A DNA stretch of 54,535 nucleotides from Eremomyces bilateralis CBS 781.70 (lineage: Eukaryota; Ascomycota; Dothideomycetes; Eremomycetales; Eremomycetaceae). The notes below the pieces were generated by a model. That model did no database searches. It was not told the DNA's origin and was given only the letters and a program-made list of their open reading frames with translations. A program made the translations under genes and the position numbers. The stretch is from assembly GCF_010015585.1 (NCBI RefSeq), contig NW_022985069.1, positions 611,871-666,405 on the forward strand, written 5' to 3'. Positions 33,659 through 45,067 of the stretch are shown piece by piece (positions within the stretch are counted from its first letter, which is position 1; every line of letters begins with the position of its first letter).

Positions 33659-36600
33659 ATGGATAGAAAGACACCACACTCCGCCTCGTCGAATGGCACG
33701 ACCGACGGGCCGGCTTCCACCGATTCTACTCGAGAAGTAGTAGAAGGGTATGCTGGGGCTGATAGTGCGGTCAATGTATGGGAGCATGGTTCGGTTGAAT
33801 AATAGACACACAAGGCTGACGAAAAGGTGCACACCAAAGGGGACCACACGACCTACGACACATAATTCCGGAGATGGAAGCCCGGCAGACTCGACGACGA
33901 CGAAATCGGGCTCTATGCAGCGGACAAACACCGATGCGACGCTTTCCGCAGTGAGCCGGATCAATGACATCCCCAGTTCACTCAAGGATCGAGACAAGGA
34001 CAAGAAGTAAGCCTGAGATCTTTCGTTCCCAACGCAGCACGTTTACGCGACTGCGGTCATTTTACCGTCTGAATAATCGATTTGCAACCTTCATATTTGC
34101 GTTTCGTCGATTGCGCGTGGCTTAGCGCGCGTAAGCATCCGAGACAAAGCCCCCAACGAGGCTGACTGCGATCTACACCGACAGAAAAGGTGTTTCGTTC
34201 CTGAGCCGAATCATTGGCAATAAAAAACGCGGCGCCCTCCCGACCCATGGCCAAGATGCTTCCGACCCGGGTGATGGCAGGCCGGAAGGCATGGACGCCC
34301 ACCTATTTTCCCATTCCACAGACAACGTGGGATTCAGTCCGCAGTACCCGCAACCGCCCCAATATATCAAGGTTCGATCGAAATTCAAGCGGGAGAAGGA
34401 GATCGATCATCTGTTCCTATCGCAGCAGTTGCGAGGTGGCCATCAGAAGGCGACGACGTTTCCGTTGGTAAGTCGGACCGCCACCGAAATCGCCTCGCAT
34501 ACGCAGGCGCGAGAGGATCCGGTATGGGCGCTGGAGTTCAGCAAAGATGGGAAATATCTGGCCGCCGCCGGACATGATAAAACAGTCCGAGTGTGGGCAG
34601 TTATATCGTCACCGGAGGAAAGACGAGATTTCGAGGATGCAGGATCTCCGCAGGGCGGACAAGGAGCGTCGCCTAGCCCTCTCCGCGCACCGGTCTTTCA
34701 TCCTACACCATTCCGATTATATGAAGGCCATGAATCTACTGTCATTGATCTGAGTTGGAGCAAGGTATGCGATTGAACGCAGACATGTAGGTCACGAAGC
34801 GATGCTAACTGCTTTGATACAGAACAATTTCCTGTTATCTTCGTCGTTCGACAAGACGGTGCGGTTATGGCATATATCTCGCAATGAATGTCTTTGCACC
34901 TTCAAACATGCTGAGTATGTCCCGTCTATCCAATTTCATCCGCGAGATGACCGGTTCTTCCTCGCCGGCTCCCTGGACTTAAAATTACGGCTTTGGAGTA
35001 TTCCAGACAAAAGCGTAGCATTCTGGGCGCAGCTACCGGAGATGATCACAGCCGTTGCATTTACCCCTGACGGAAAATCCTGCATTGCCGGGACTCTCGG
35101 TGGCCAACTCCATTTCTATGAGACCGACAACTTGAAATATTCGACCCATATCCACGTCCGCTCCAACCGCGGGAAAAAATCCCGGGGCAGCAAGATAACC
35201 AACATCCAAGCAATGAACTTTCCTCCGGACAAGCCATACGGAAATTTAAAGATCCTGGTTTCTAGCAACGATTCGAGGGTGCGGCTGTACAACATGCGCG
35301 ACAAGAGCCTTCAGGCCAAGTTCAAGGGACACGTGAACAACGAGACGCAGATCCGAGCAACATTTAGTGACGACGGGAGATATGTGGTATCTGGGAGCGA
35401 AGACAAGAAAACTCACATTTGGTCAATCGACCCTGGCGATGCGGAGAAGGGCGAACAGCCCCTGGAAGTGTTCGAGTCGAACTCATCGATGACCATCGCA
35501 TCGCTACTTGCCCCCACAAAAACGCGACAAGCTCTCAGTGCTTCGGAAGATCCTATATATGATCTCTGTAACCCTCCACCCGTTACCCTTGTTTCCCGGA
35601 CCGAGTCCATTCATTCATCACGGCCACCGACAGAGAGCGAAAACGGCCAGGAGATTCCATCCGGAGAGACCACCACCAACCGCACCGCAGGGTCACCTGC
35701 GTACGTCGCGCGCAATGTACATCCCGGCGGTCACATCATAGTGACCGCCGAATACTCCGGCAGCATCCGCGTCTATCGTCAAGACTGCGCCTACATGAAA
35801 CGGCGCCAAGCCGAAGCGTGGGACGCCAGCTCCGCATTCGGCAAACGCAACGCCGGCTCCACGAAAGGCACGAGCCCGCGCATCGGATTCGGCGGGCTCA
35901 ATCGTTCCGGCTCCGTCACCACGCGTGCGAGTGCCGGGACGAACAGCGGAGCACGAAGCATGACGGCGCTCGCACTAACGAGGAGTCGTGAGCGGCGAGA
36001 CTCGAGTTCGACGCAGCCGTCGAGCGATCGAATCTTGAGCTGGCGGCAGGGTATCGATACGAACAGCAGCACGAGCGTGGATAGCCCTCAGTTGGGTCGC
36101 AGAAGTGCCAGTCTTCGCAAAGGTCGGAGTGTTAGCCCGCGCAAGAGTTCTGGGCAGGTTTCTCACGCCTCGTCGGCCGGCGGGACGGGGTCGATGCCGA
36201 AGGCTCAACCTACGAAGTCGGACCCTACGCGGTCGCAATCGCGGCTTCAGCAGGACAAACAGAAAATCACGACCGAATCACCAGGGGGGAATGGCGGCGC
36301 GAGCAGACAAGCCACCCCCAAAGAACAGAAAGCACCGGACCGTATTCCTACAGACAGGGATAGCAGTCCCGACCCGCTTACGCAGCGAGGGAGTCAAAAT
36401 CACACATTCTGGAACCCGCAAGCCTGGCGACGCGATCAAATGAACGCAGCCATGAACCCCTCATCCCGCCCTAAACCCCCGCAGACTTCCCCCAACCACG
36501 ACTCCAACCTCCTAATGCCCGACCTCGCCGCGTTAAACAAGAAACTCAGCAACGTCAGCACGCTGAGCAGCGAGGGGAGCACCGCGGGGAGTGGACAGCA

Positions 36601-36763
36601 GCGGCTGTCGGCGGAATACAGTTCGGTAGGGGGAAAGGAGAACGAAGAGGCGGAGGTAAGGTGTCGGAGGTGTTCGGGCACGTCGTTCAAGGCGAAGATG
36701 ATCGATCGGGCGACGGGGAAACAAAAGTGCTTTGTATGCTCAAGGTGCGGCACGCCTCTATAA
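33659..36763 (+). CDS. WD40-repeat protein, WDR44-like
   Basis: A 929-aa protein from exons 33659-33747, 33827-34006, 34185-34764 and 34823-36763. The small 5' exons restore a Ser/Thr-rich N-terminus and the KKGVSFLSRIIGNKKR segment that precedes the propeller in fungal WDR44-like proteins. WD40 units follow: DPVWALEFSKDGKYLAAAGH with DKTVRVWAV, then STVIDLSWSK joined by splicing to NNFLLSSSFDKTVRLWHI, then YVPSIQFHPRDDRFFLAGSL, MITAVAFTPDGKSCIAGTL, and ETQIRATFSDDGRYVVSGSE. The C-terminal ~300 residues are Ser-rich and disordered and end in a CRRC–CSRC pattern, a possible small zinc knuckle. Animal WDR44 binds Rab11, so a trafficking role is an inference. The gene converges on the xylulokinase gene with 123 bases between. 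Confidence 0.88.
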
Positions 36764-36886
36764 TGTTGGTAATTTAATGCGAAGTACACAACTCTACTTG
36801 AACAGTCGTGAGCGTTTTCCCGCTTATCGCATCCACATATCTATCACTTCGACGAGTGGTTGGTAGATTCCTATCAAAGCCCCTAA

Positions 36887-38755
36887 TCACAACCCCTCCG
36901 CAGCGATCTTCAACACTTCCTTTTCCATCATATCAAACCCCTCCAACGCCTCGCCATACCGTTCCCACACCCCTTCTTTATACCCATCCGCCACGCGCTT
37001 CACAAACCCATCCTCATGCCATCGCTTCTCCACATACTCCTCAAACGTCTCCTTCCCTCCTTCCACGCCCCACGTGGCTTTATACGCCGCCCCAAGCGCG
37101 CACGCATTGCCGCCGATATCCAACTTGAACACCCCTTCCGAACCACCTAGCACTTCGCCAGCGATGCGCGCGATCGCGGGGTTCTGAGAGCCGCCGCCAA
37201 CTAAGTATACACGACGCGGTTGTGGGGGAAGTGCCTGTCCCTGTGAGGACTTTTGCGGGGTGACGAGGGATTGGGACCGTAGCCTGAGCGATAAGAACTG
37301 CGACTCGATGATGGCGCGCACGTCGGCGGTGGGCTCGGGCCACGCTGAGGAGCCGGAGGAGGGGCTGGCGGGGTGGAGGGTTTGGGGTTTCGGGTAGTAT
37401 AGATAGCGCCAGGTGCCGGCTTTTACGTTTGGCACGATCTCGGGACGTGGGAAGAAGAGGCCGAGTTTCATGGGGTCGGAGGCACTGCTTTGGCCTAGCG
37501 GAGGCGTCGCTGTCGCGGTGTCGTTGAACCGATCCCATGACCCCGACTCGTCTCCATTGACCGCATCACGGATCTGCTCCCGCGCTAGCCCGCCGTTCTT
37601 ATAACACAGCATGAACATATACAACCCCGCCGCCGCTGGATGGTTCATGAAATGATACGCCGGATCCGGCCGGTAGTTCGGCGTCGACATGAGGAACGTC
37701 GTCGACGTGCCGAGCGATACCATCGCGTCCGACGGCTGCAGCGGGAGAGCGAGGATCGTCGATGGGTTGTCGCCCGTGAACGGGATGACGCTGCAGTGCG
37801 CAGGGAAGCCGAAGCGCGAGCGGAAGTAGCTCGCGACGGGGCCGAAGGACCGGCCGCCGGATTTCGGGACATGGCCGAGGCGTTGGCGGAGGTCCGCGAC
37901 GCTGGTGCCGCCGGCGGTGAGCTGGAGAAGTTGGTCGTGCCATTGAGCTTTTTGGATGTCCCAGAGGTTCATGCCGGTGACGTCGCCGATGTCGATGGGG
38001 GCGACCTTTCCAAGGAATATCGACGCGAGGAACGAGGATACTAGGGAGATTCGTGCGGTGGCTTTGTATGCCTCTGGATACTTCTCTCGGAATCGAAGGA
38101 TCTGTGGACCGCTGAAACGCTGCTCTCGGGTCAGTACTCGCAGTGGTTAGAGAGGCTTGAGAACCACATACATGATGAGCCTTGCTTCCAGTAATTGCAG
38201 CGAGCTTCTCCGGGCCCCCTAGATAGCTGTCAAACGCCTCACACTGTTTCTGCGTGCTCGCATCCTGCCAATTCGGACTAAACGGGTGACTAAACGCTCC
38301 GCGACTCTCCCCCTCCCCTCCACTCTCCAACTGCTCCAGCAACGTCTTCGCCGGATCCAACCCTTTCAGCAGCTCCTCCGCATCGTGGCTCCAGAACACC
38401 GTGCCATGTTGCATGCCTGCCCCGGAAATACCCTTCACTTTCGAGAAATCCAGGCCCGCGTCTTTCAGGCGCTGCAGGACCAGCTCGATGGCGTCAAGCC
38501 ACATGGCGACGGGAGCGAAGATCTCGCCTTTAGAGGGGTTGGCGAGGACGCCTTTTTCGATGCCATATTTGGCGAGGTCAGCGTCGAAGTCGACTTTTGC
38601 CTCGTGGACGAGTTGGAGGTCGGAGCGGACGACGAGGCCTGTGAAGGGGTTTGTCGTCAGCGCGGGAGGACTTCGTCTGGACGGATTGCGGGACCTTAGG
38701 TACCTTTCAGTTGTTGGGTGCTCAGGTCAAAGCCCAGATAGAGTGATTCAACCAT
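36887..38755 (-). CDS. xkiA: D-xylulose kinase (FGGY family)
   Basis: A 583-aa kinase that phosphorylates D-xylulose to D-xylulose 5-phosphate, feeding pentoses into the pentose-phosphate pathway in the cytosol. Minus-strand exons are 38755-38704, 38638-38172 and 38119-36887. The N-terminus [19 protein letters not shown] is the first FGGY phosphate-binding motif, completed only after splicing. Then come [15 protein letters not shown], the catalytic-domain segment [34 protein letters not shown], and the C-terminal [20 protein letters not shown] and [18 protein letters not shown]. Length fits fungal XkiA (~570 aa). The start ATG at 38755 lies inside an upstream ORF (38807-38748). Fungal xylulokinase genes are usually controlled by pentose regulators and carbon repression; no specific site was assigned here. 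Confidence 0.95.
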
Positions 38756-38807
38756 TGTCGAGGTATGTGTTGACATGAGCTCGAGGAAATTTCTCTCGCG
38801 ATGCCAT
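38748..38807 (-). promoter_or_regulatory. upstream ORF overlapping the xylulokinase start codon
   Basis: An ATG at 38807 opens a 19-codon frame that ends in a TGA at 38748-38750, just past the xylulokinase ATG (38753-38755), in a different frame. If the transcript starts upstream of 38807, ribosomes must skip this ATG or reinitiate backwards over a few bases to make the kinase. If transcription begins between the two ATGs, the element is absent. No splice pair that would fuse it to the kinase frame was seen. Confidence 0.5.
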
Positions 38808-39377
38808 GATGTTTATTAACGGATCTTTGGCTTCTGATATGTGGGGATTTCTTGACAACGGAGCTCAGAGTGAGGTCATTCAGCCTAAAATGATCGGCGG
38901 AACTCCCATCACATTCAGGATCAGATCCGAGAGACCATCGAGATCCGAGACTTGCAAGGAATGTATTTTGACATATTGAGTTTGTACAATCTGCAGGAAA
39001 CTATTGTCCATTGTTGTAGGTATATACCCCTATTATACAAACTGCCGGTGGTTTGATTTGTTTTAGACTGGATCCCTAAATTCCGGTCTAACTTAGACTA
39101 TTAACACAGGAGAATCCGAATATCCAGAAGATGTTTCGCAGCGTATTTAACAATGGATTATCTATCCGAGTAAACATATTCGACGTAGAATAGTGACCCA
39201 TTTCCGAGACCAATTTGCCATATATGAAGCAACCAGATGACTTCGGTGGACGAATATCCAACCCGTCTTCTAAACGCCATTGCTGATGCAAATCCCCATC
39301 CATATTGATAAACGAAACGCCTTCTCTTGCTTTACACGCGCTTCCCGGCGCGGATATGCTGTACATGCGTTTCCGCT
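38808..39377. other. promoter region of the xylulokinase gene
   Basis: About 0.6 kb between the xylulokinase start and the end of the next minus-strand gene. A/T-rich around 38950-39080. A minus-strand frame at 39088-39414 has no protein-like features. No gene recognised. Confidence 0.45.
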
Positions 39378-39905
39378 CTATAGTTCCACCCCTTCCATGT
39401 CTCTCATTAAGCACGCTATCTGCGCCCGCTTCGCCGCCTCAGCCACAAGTCCGTAATCTTCCAAGAATGCCGCCGTCTCTGCAGCCGTGGTGCCCGCGTT
39501 CGGTGGGTATGTTGGTGGTCGTGCTGCATGCGGATTCGACTGTGACTGCGGCATCTGTTGCGCAGCGGGTGCAGGCGCTGGAGCGGACGAGGCGCTCATC
39601 TGCTGGTGCGGCATTTGTTGGTATTGCCCCGTCGGATACCCGTTCGTATATGCCGGCTGCTGATGAGGATGGCTGGAAGTCGGGAGAGGTGGCGATGTCG
39701 AATGCACGCCGGGAGGTATCCGTCCTTGTGAGTCTATCGAGTAGAAGTGATGACTTTGTTGTGTCTGCGCTCTGGTTGGCGAGGGAAGAGGTGCGGAGGC
39801 ATTTCCTGAGGAGTAGGCGGTTTGTGATGTTGTGGCGTAGGGCGTCTGGGGATTATAGGAGTGCGGATGAGGCTGGTGTGTATGTTGCCGACCCGGTGTC
39901 GACAT
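39378..39905 (-). CDS. Gln/Pro-rich small protein with conserved-looking C-terminal helix
   Basis: A single-exon protein of 175 aa starting at the ATG at 39905, which has a textbook context (GCCACCATG); the longer frame begins only with a TTG. Residues ~1-135 are low complexity, rich in Gln, Pro, Ser, His and Tyr. Residues ~138-175 are quite different and predicted helical: AAETAAFLEDYGLVAEAAKRAQ followed by IACLMRDMEGVEL. Such a disordered tail with one short helix suggests a protein-binding adaptor, perhaps in a nuclear complex, but I do not recognise the family. No signal peptide, membrane segment or catalytic motif. Confidence 0.7.
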   Translation of the reverse strand: MSTPGRQHTHQPHPHSYNPQTPYATTSQTAYSSGNASAPLPSPTRAQTQQSHHFYSIDSQGRIPPGVHSTSPPLPTSSHPHQQPAYTNGYPTGQYQQMPHQQMSASSAPAPAPAAQQMPQSQSNPHAARPPTYPPNAGTTAAETAAFLEDYGLVAEAAKRAQIACLMRDMEGVEL

Positions 39906-41554
39906 GGTGGCGACCGGGAAATTCAATCAGTCGGTTTCCAGAACAGAGGGGGTTTGATGTCCCGGCAGGCCGAAACAACCCTGAAATGACAACGACAACG
40001 GTTCGATTCGCTATGAGCGATGCGGTCGCTGTCCTCGATGCTGTACCAACTTCGGATTAATCGTATATGTAGCGGGCCATTTGCCGCCTTGATAGAGTGA
40101 GGTAGATTCGTATGCGCGCATAAGATCGTTCTATTGTCGGATAGGGAGTATCGGGAGTATCGATTTCTTATCTAGCCTTGGTGCTTGGGTTGACTTAGTC
40201 CGGGGATGTCGGGGTAGAGAACTAAGCGCATGTGAGATCTGAACGGTGATCCGCGATTAGATATGGACAACGAAAAGTAGTATCGTACAATGCGATGCCA
40301 ACTCACCTCAAAGTTACCACCTGATAGATTATTTAATCGAGTACGCGACCTGATTAATAGACCCGGGTAATGAATAGTGGTACAAGATCGAAGATCTTCA
40401 GTTCCATTCAATGCAGTCCCACATAGATCGGGGAGTCTAAACCCGACAGCATAGCGGGAAATGAAATTCTATCCGGACCCGGAGAAGTACCAACCGATTG
40501 GACGAAAGAGCGACAATCGACGCGCCGTTTGAAAAAGATGATGAGAGGTGTAGATGGATAGAAGATGGCGGCAGAGCTGAGAAGTACATAGTACAACCTC
40601 GGCGGAGAACCCGAGAAGATGTTCGGGGATATCATTTATCATATGGCATGAGACACCCAAATCCCCGGGAGCCCCGCAATAATACCGGTTCATACCTGAT
40701 ACATCTCCAACTCCTGTAACCTCCCCCACGGACTCGAGCCTCTCGGAGGCTTGGGAACATTTCCTGTTTCAGGTGTCTAGCACCAACGAGGCGTAGTTAC
40801 TACCTGCCCTTGTATAATAGTTTTGTAGGATCTGTAAATCAAGCATACCATGCACCTGCTGCATGTGGACTAGGAACAATTATAGAGGATAGTTTTGTCT
40901 TGGATCATACAATCATCAGAGAGTTTTCTGCTAGGAATCCCCTTTAGTTACCTGTATCCCGTTCGCCGCTGACGGAGTGATTCATTTGACTGAACGAAAG
41001 GTGGCGGTATACATGCGCGTGAGCGTCATGAAATCGAAAATCACGAGATTTCGCGTTTTTAATACCGGTCTAACCGAGTAGGGTTAAACCGAATCATACT
41101 TCAACGACGAAAGCGCCGGGCGGGCAGGTATTCGATCTGTAGAGCCATAGCTCATAAGGGCGTGGACTACGTGGATGAGTTACACCTGAACTTTTGGATT
41201 GGTTTGGCAGAATCCCTGACTGGCCTGCCATCGTAGGGGCATGTATAGAAATACAGAGGGCACAACTTCGATAGCCTAGGGGCCCATACCAGACGTCAAT
41301 TGATCAACCTGGCTGGTATTCACTGAAGTTGGGGTGAAGAGGAGTGAAGTCAGAATAGATTACCATAATGTACCAAATACCTACCAATGTTGACAGTTAT
41401 CGGCTAATCCGATCTAAATTGGCGTCCCCACATCGTATTCCCATACATCGTACATGATACATCCCACCCACGTGCAAGTCTCTGTCTCTTGGTCTGTCTA
41501 TTAGCCGTACGGAAGTATATCACCAGTTGTAGGTATCTTCCATACCATTTCACT
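39906..41554. other. 1.6 kb intergenic (divergent) stretch
   Basis: Lies between the starts of the 175-aa gene (minus) and the KTI12 gene (plus). No frame with protein-like content and no RNA gene recognised. A 9-bp direct repeat (GGGAGTATC) occurs near 40146-40162. Otherwise unremarkable. Confidence 0.45.
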
Positions 41555-42678
41555 ATGCCAGTAAGTATTGCGGCGTCGTTGCTTAACTCAGACCAATCCA
41601 TCCAGACCAATCCATCTGGATGCACTGACTCTTGCGAAGTTGATACTCATCTCCGGGTATCCTTGTTCGGGGAAGACACACCGCGCAACCCAACTCCTCG
41701 AAGCCATACAAACCCGAGTAAAGCAAGCTCCGACCTCTTCGTTCGTCGCGAATCTCAAGGTACATCTAGTCAATGATGAAACCCTCGGACTCTCCCATGA
41801 CATATACGGCAACACCCGCGCCGAGAAGGATGGACGAGCCGCAGAGATGAGCGCCATCAAACGCCTGCTGAGCAAAGACGCCATCGTTATTGCCGATGGA
41901 TTGAATTATATCAAGGGATACCGATACCAGCTCTTCTGCGAGGCCAAGGCTGTAGGGACAACCAGCTGTGTTGTATGTATGCGCAATGGACGTTCGATTC
42001 CCAAACTGACCCTCCAGAGGTCCACGTAGGCGTGCCCGCTGATGAGTGTCGAGCTGCCAATGCTCGTCGCATTGAAGATCCTAATGCGACCAATGAGTAT
42101 GCGGAGGAGATCCTCGAAAACTTGATATTCCGGTATGAAGAACCGAACGGCATGACGAGATGGGATAGTCCCCTTTTCATCGTGATCAAGGAGGACGCGG
42201 AGCCGCCCGTCGATGCGATCTGGGACGCATTGATCGGAGGCGAAGGCAAACCGAAGACGGTCAAACCGCACATGGCGACGGTGATGGTGAGATCATTTTG
42301 CATATTCCTGCGCGCCCGTCTGACGTCGTACAGAGCCCGACCACCCCGCAAGATGCGCTCCAAGCCCTCCATTCCCAAACCACCGCCGTCATCTCCGCCA
42401 TCCAAACCTTCCAAGGCAACGCCCCCGACTCCTCGGGTGCGGTGGTCACTATACCCGGGGTGGAGACTCCCGTTCAGTTGCCCATGAAGGCGGTCGGTCC
42501 GGCACAACTGCAAAGGTTCCGGCGGCAGTATGTGCAGATGAGGAGACAAGGGGGACTGGTGATGGGCGGAGGCGAGAAAAGTAATCAGGTCGGGCAGGTG
42601 GGGGGGCCAGAGGCGGCGGAAGGAGGATATAAATCTGGCTTCGTCGAGTACCTGAACGCGGAATTTGAGAGGCCATGA
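41555..42678 (+). CDS. KTI12: KTI12, Elongator-associated P-loop protein
   Basis: A 316-aa protein from exons 41555-41560, 41640-41972, 42020-42286 and 42334-42678. The first coding exon is only ATG CCA, followed by a perfect GTAAGT donor; splicing gives MPLILISGYPCSGKT, the KTI12 start with its P-loop (G8-Y-P-C-S-G-K-T15). Other landmarks are VNDETLGLSHDIYGN, IVIADGLNYIKGYRYQLFCE, VHVGVPADECRAAN restored by the second junction, and RYEEPNGMTRWDSPLF. The C-terminal exon holds SPTTPQDALQALHSQT and the ending AEFERP. KTI12 acts with Elongator in wobble-uridine modification of tRNA and is structurally related to PSTK kinases. Length is normal for fungal KTI12. Confidence 0.93.
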
Positions 42679-43195
42679 CCGCGACGGCACACAGCATTGG
42701 GATTTCGATAGAACCATAGCGCGGGCGTTTCGGGGAAGGGCAAGATATTGCGGGCCAACTTCTACGTGGTCAGCAAGTCTTGGAGGGGATATGATTTACT
42801 ATCTGTGCTTCAGAAACGGCCGGAGGGAATCACGCACAATGACTTCATGAATAGATTTGGCTCCTAGAAGCATTGAAGTTGTCGATAATAAAGAAAATAT
42901 CCATTCATCCATTTCTGTCATCTAGAATAAACACCGTTTTTATATATTGGAGTTCCGCCATGGTGCTACCCGCTCCTCGAAATCCTCGGAATTCGGGGTC
43001 TTAATACCTCTATTTACAACACTAGAGATTTTTTCCACGACCTTGAGTTTGATTGTAAACGGACGGATCACATTTCTTTTACTTAAGTCTATCATAAAAC
43101 CGAAGTCTTCCGTTTGAAAACATTCGAACCTTTAAATTCCTATCTTCTAAATCCCGTTGGCCTAGCCTCAATTCGCAGTTCTTGCTTCTACCGCA
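42679..43195. other. intergenic stretch
   Basis: The 3' flank of KTI12 and the promoter of the SET-domain gene. A/T-rich near 42880-43150. No gene recognised. Confidence 0.45.
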
Positions 43196-45067
43196 ATGAT
43201 CAAATCAGGTCGTCGGGAGGGCTGGCTGTCCCTCCCTCCGCACACTTTTAAGTCATGGACCCAACTGAACGATATCGAGCTGAACGGGATCAAGTTCGCC
43301 GAGGTCAGCGGTCGAGGCACAGGCGTCATCGCCTCGCGAAGCTTCAAATCTAAAGATGAACTCCGGCGTGGAAGTGTCGAGCTAGACAAGCTGATGACCT
43401 ATGTTCCATTATACGAACCGGAGATGTTAATGAAGGTACCCCAGGATATGGTTCTATCAAAGGAGACAGTTCGACGGTGGGCTGCTCATGATGCTCGCTT
43501 CAAAGAGCTGTTGAATGCTTGCCCAGAATTGATTGAGGTTGGGATGCCAGGCGCGATTCTTTGTATTGATTCGCGGGATGGGATTGCTGACCATGATATA
43601 CTTTGACAGAGGAAAGCTCGTGGATGGATTCTCTTGTTCCTATTATATCAAGTCACGTCTTGCAATCCTTCCACCCAATTACCTTGCTCACGGAATCCGT
43701 TCATGGAGTGAGATTTCACTGTTCCGACCATACGAGAAACCAGACTAATGCTGCCATGAAGCTATATAAAATTCCTCCCTGAAGTCTCGCTGCCGACTTT
43801 CTGGAGCCGCGAGGAGCAGAAATTACTGGCGGGAACCACCCTCCTCCCTGCTCTCAACGCGAAACTAGACTCTCTGAAACGAGAATTTGAAATATTACAT
43901 TCGGGGACCGCGAATATCCCTTGGTGTGCGGATAATTGGTGGAGTCGCTCCGCTCCGCCCGGTTTCGACGATTTCCTGGTTATAGGATCTCCAGTACCGG
44001 AGGCCCGCTACTGGTCTGGGACGGCATTAACGTTCGAGGACTGGCTCCATCTGGATGCGGCGTATCGATCCCGCGCTTTGGAGATGCCAAATATTGGCGA
44101 TGTGATGGTTCCGGCACTGGATATGGCGAATCATGCTAGCGAGGAGGATATCACGGCTCGGTACGATGTGGACGCTGATGGCAATGTGATGCTGGTGATG
44201 AAGGAGGAGAAGACTGGTGCTGAAGGGGACGAGATTTTCATCACGTATGTTACGGCCTTCCCCGGATATCTAACCCTTTGCTGAGAATGATTGGGGTAGG
44301 TACGGTGAGAAGGGTGCATGTGAAATGTTGTTCTCGTACGGCTTTCTCGAATCGTCCAGGACTACAGCAAGCGAACTATTCCTTGATCTGAGCATTCCAG
44401 ACGACGATCCCTTGAAGTTCGTCAAAAAAACCGTAGCCACCTGTGCTCCTAGGGTCCGAATCTTTGACTCCGAGACAGAACACCGGGATGGTGGTCGAAA
44501 GGATGAAACCCAATGGGAAAGCGACTACGTCTGGTGGTCATGCGTCAATGAAGAGGACGGATTGGAATTCCGCGTCTTGCAACAGACGGACGGGGAAAGA
44601 GAGCTCGCTGTGATTTGGAAAGGGGCTCGGGTAGAAGATCCCAATATGATTGGCCAGCATCTGAAGGAGGATGAGCTGCGAGAACTTTTCGAGTTACGAG
44701 CGGTGGTCATGGTCCAAGAGCGTGTGGAGGCACAGTTGATCAAGCTCAAGGAGAATGGTCCGTCGGATGCGACCGACGATACAGAGATACGGCCAGAGGT
44801 GAAGGCTTCCATAACGAGACTGAGAGAATTGGAGGGAGAGCTTCTTGAAAGGGCACATGCAGACCTTGAGCACCAGGTAACGAGCACCGACCTTCCTGCA
44901 ATGATTCCGTCTATGGATGCTGACATGATGATATTCAGAAACTCCGACTCGCCAACAGCGATACCGTCGAGCACTTCCTCAGTAATCAAGCACAACAAGC
45001 AGCGGCCCAAACAGTCGAGACGGTGAACGACGAAGAGGAAGATGACGATACCGAAGACTTTTCCTAA
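43196..45067 (+). CDS. SET-domain protein lysine methyltransferase (SETD6/RKM-like)
   Basis: A 542-aa protein from exons 43196-43537, 43610-43707, 43762-44244, 44300-44876 and 44939-45067. The split SET domain reads from the N-terminus (IKFAEVSGRGTGVIASRSF), with KVPQDMVLSKETV, RKARGWILLFLLYQ, DYIKFLPEVSLPTFWSREEQ, the NH-containing core MVPALDMANHASEED, and after splicing EIFITYGEKGACEMLFSYGF. These mark ribosomal or SETD6-type lysine methyltransferases; a Rubisco-LSMT-like C-terminal part follows, with an acidic end (EEEDDDTEDFS). Two points are uncertain. The first donor reads GTTGGG. About 20 residues (LRRGSVELDKLMTYVPLYE) sit between strands where relatives are shorter; no in-frame intron fits there. 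The substrate is unknown; ribosomal proteins are likely by family. Confidence 0.82.

Noticed and set aside
37599-38504. Long minus-strand frame partly outside the xylulokinase reading frame
   Set aside because: It is the second xylulokinase exon read through its intron; after the exon end the translation becomes Arg/Pro/His-rich nonsense in the wrong frame.
41911-42717. 268-aa minus-strand frame opposite KTI12
   Set aside because: Antisense shadow of KTI12 exons, which have clear conserved motifs.
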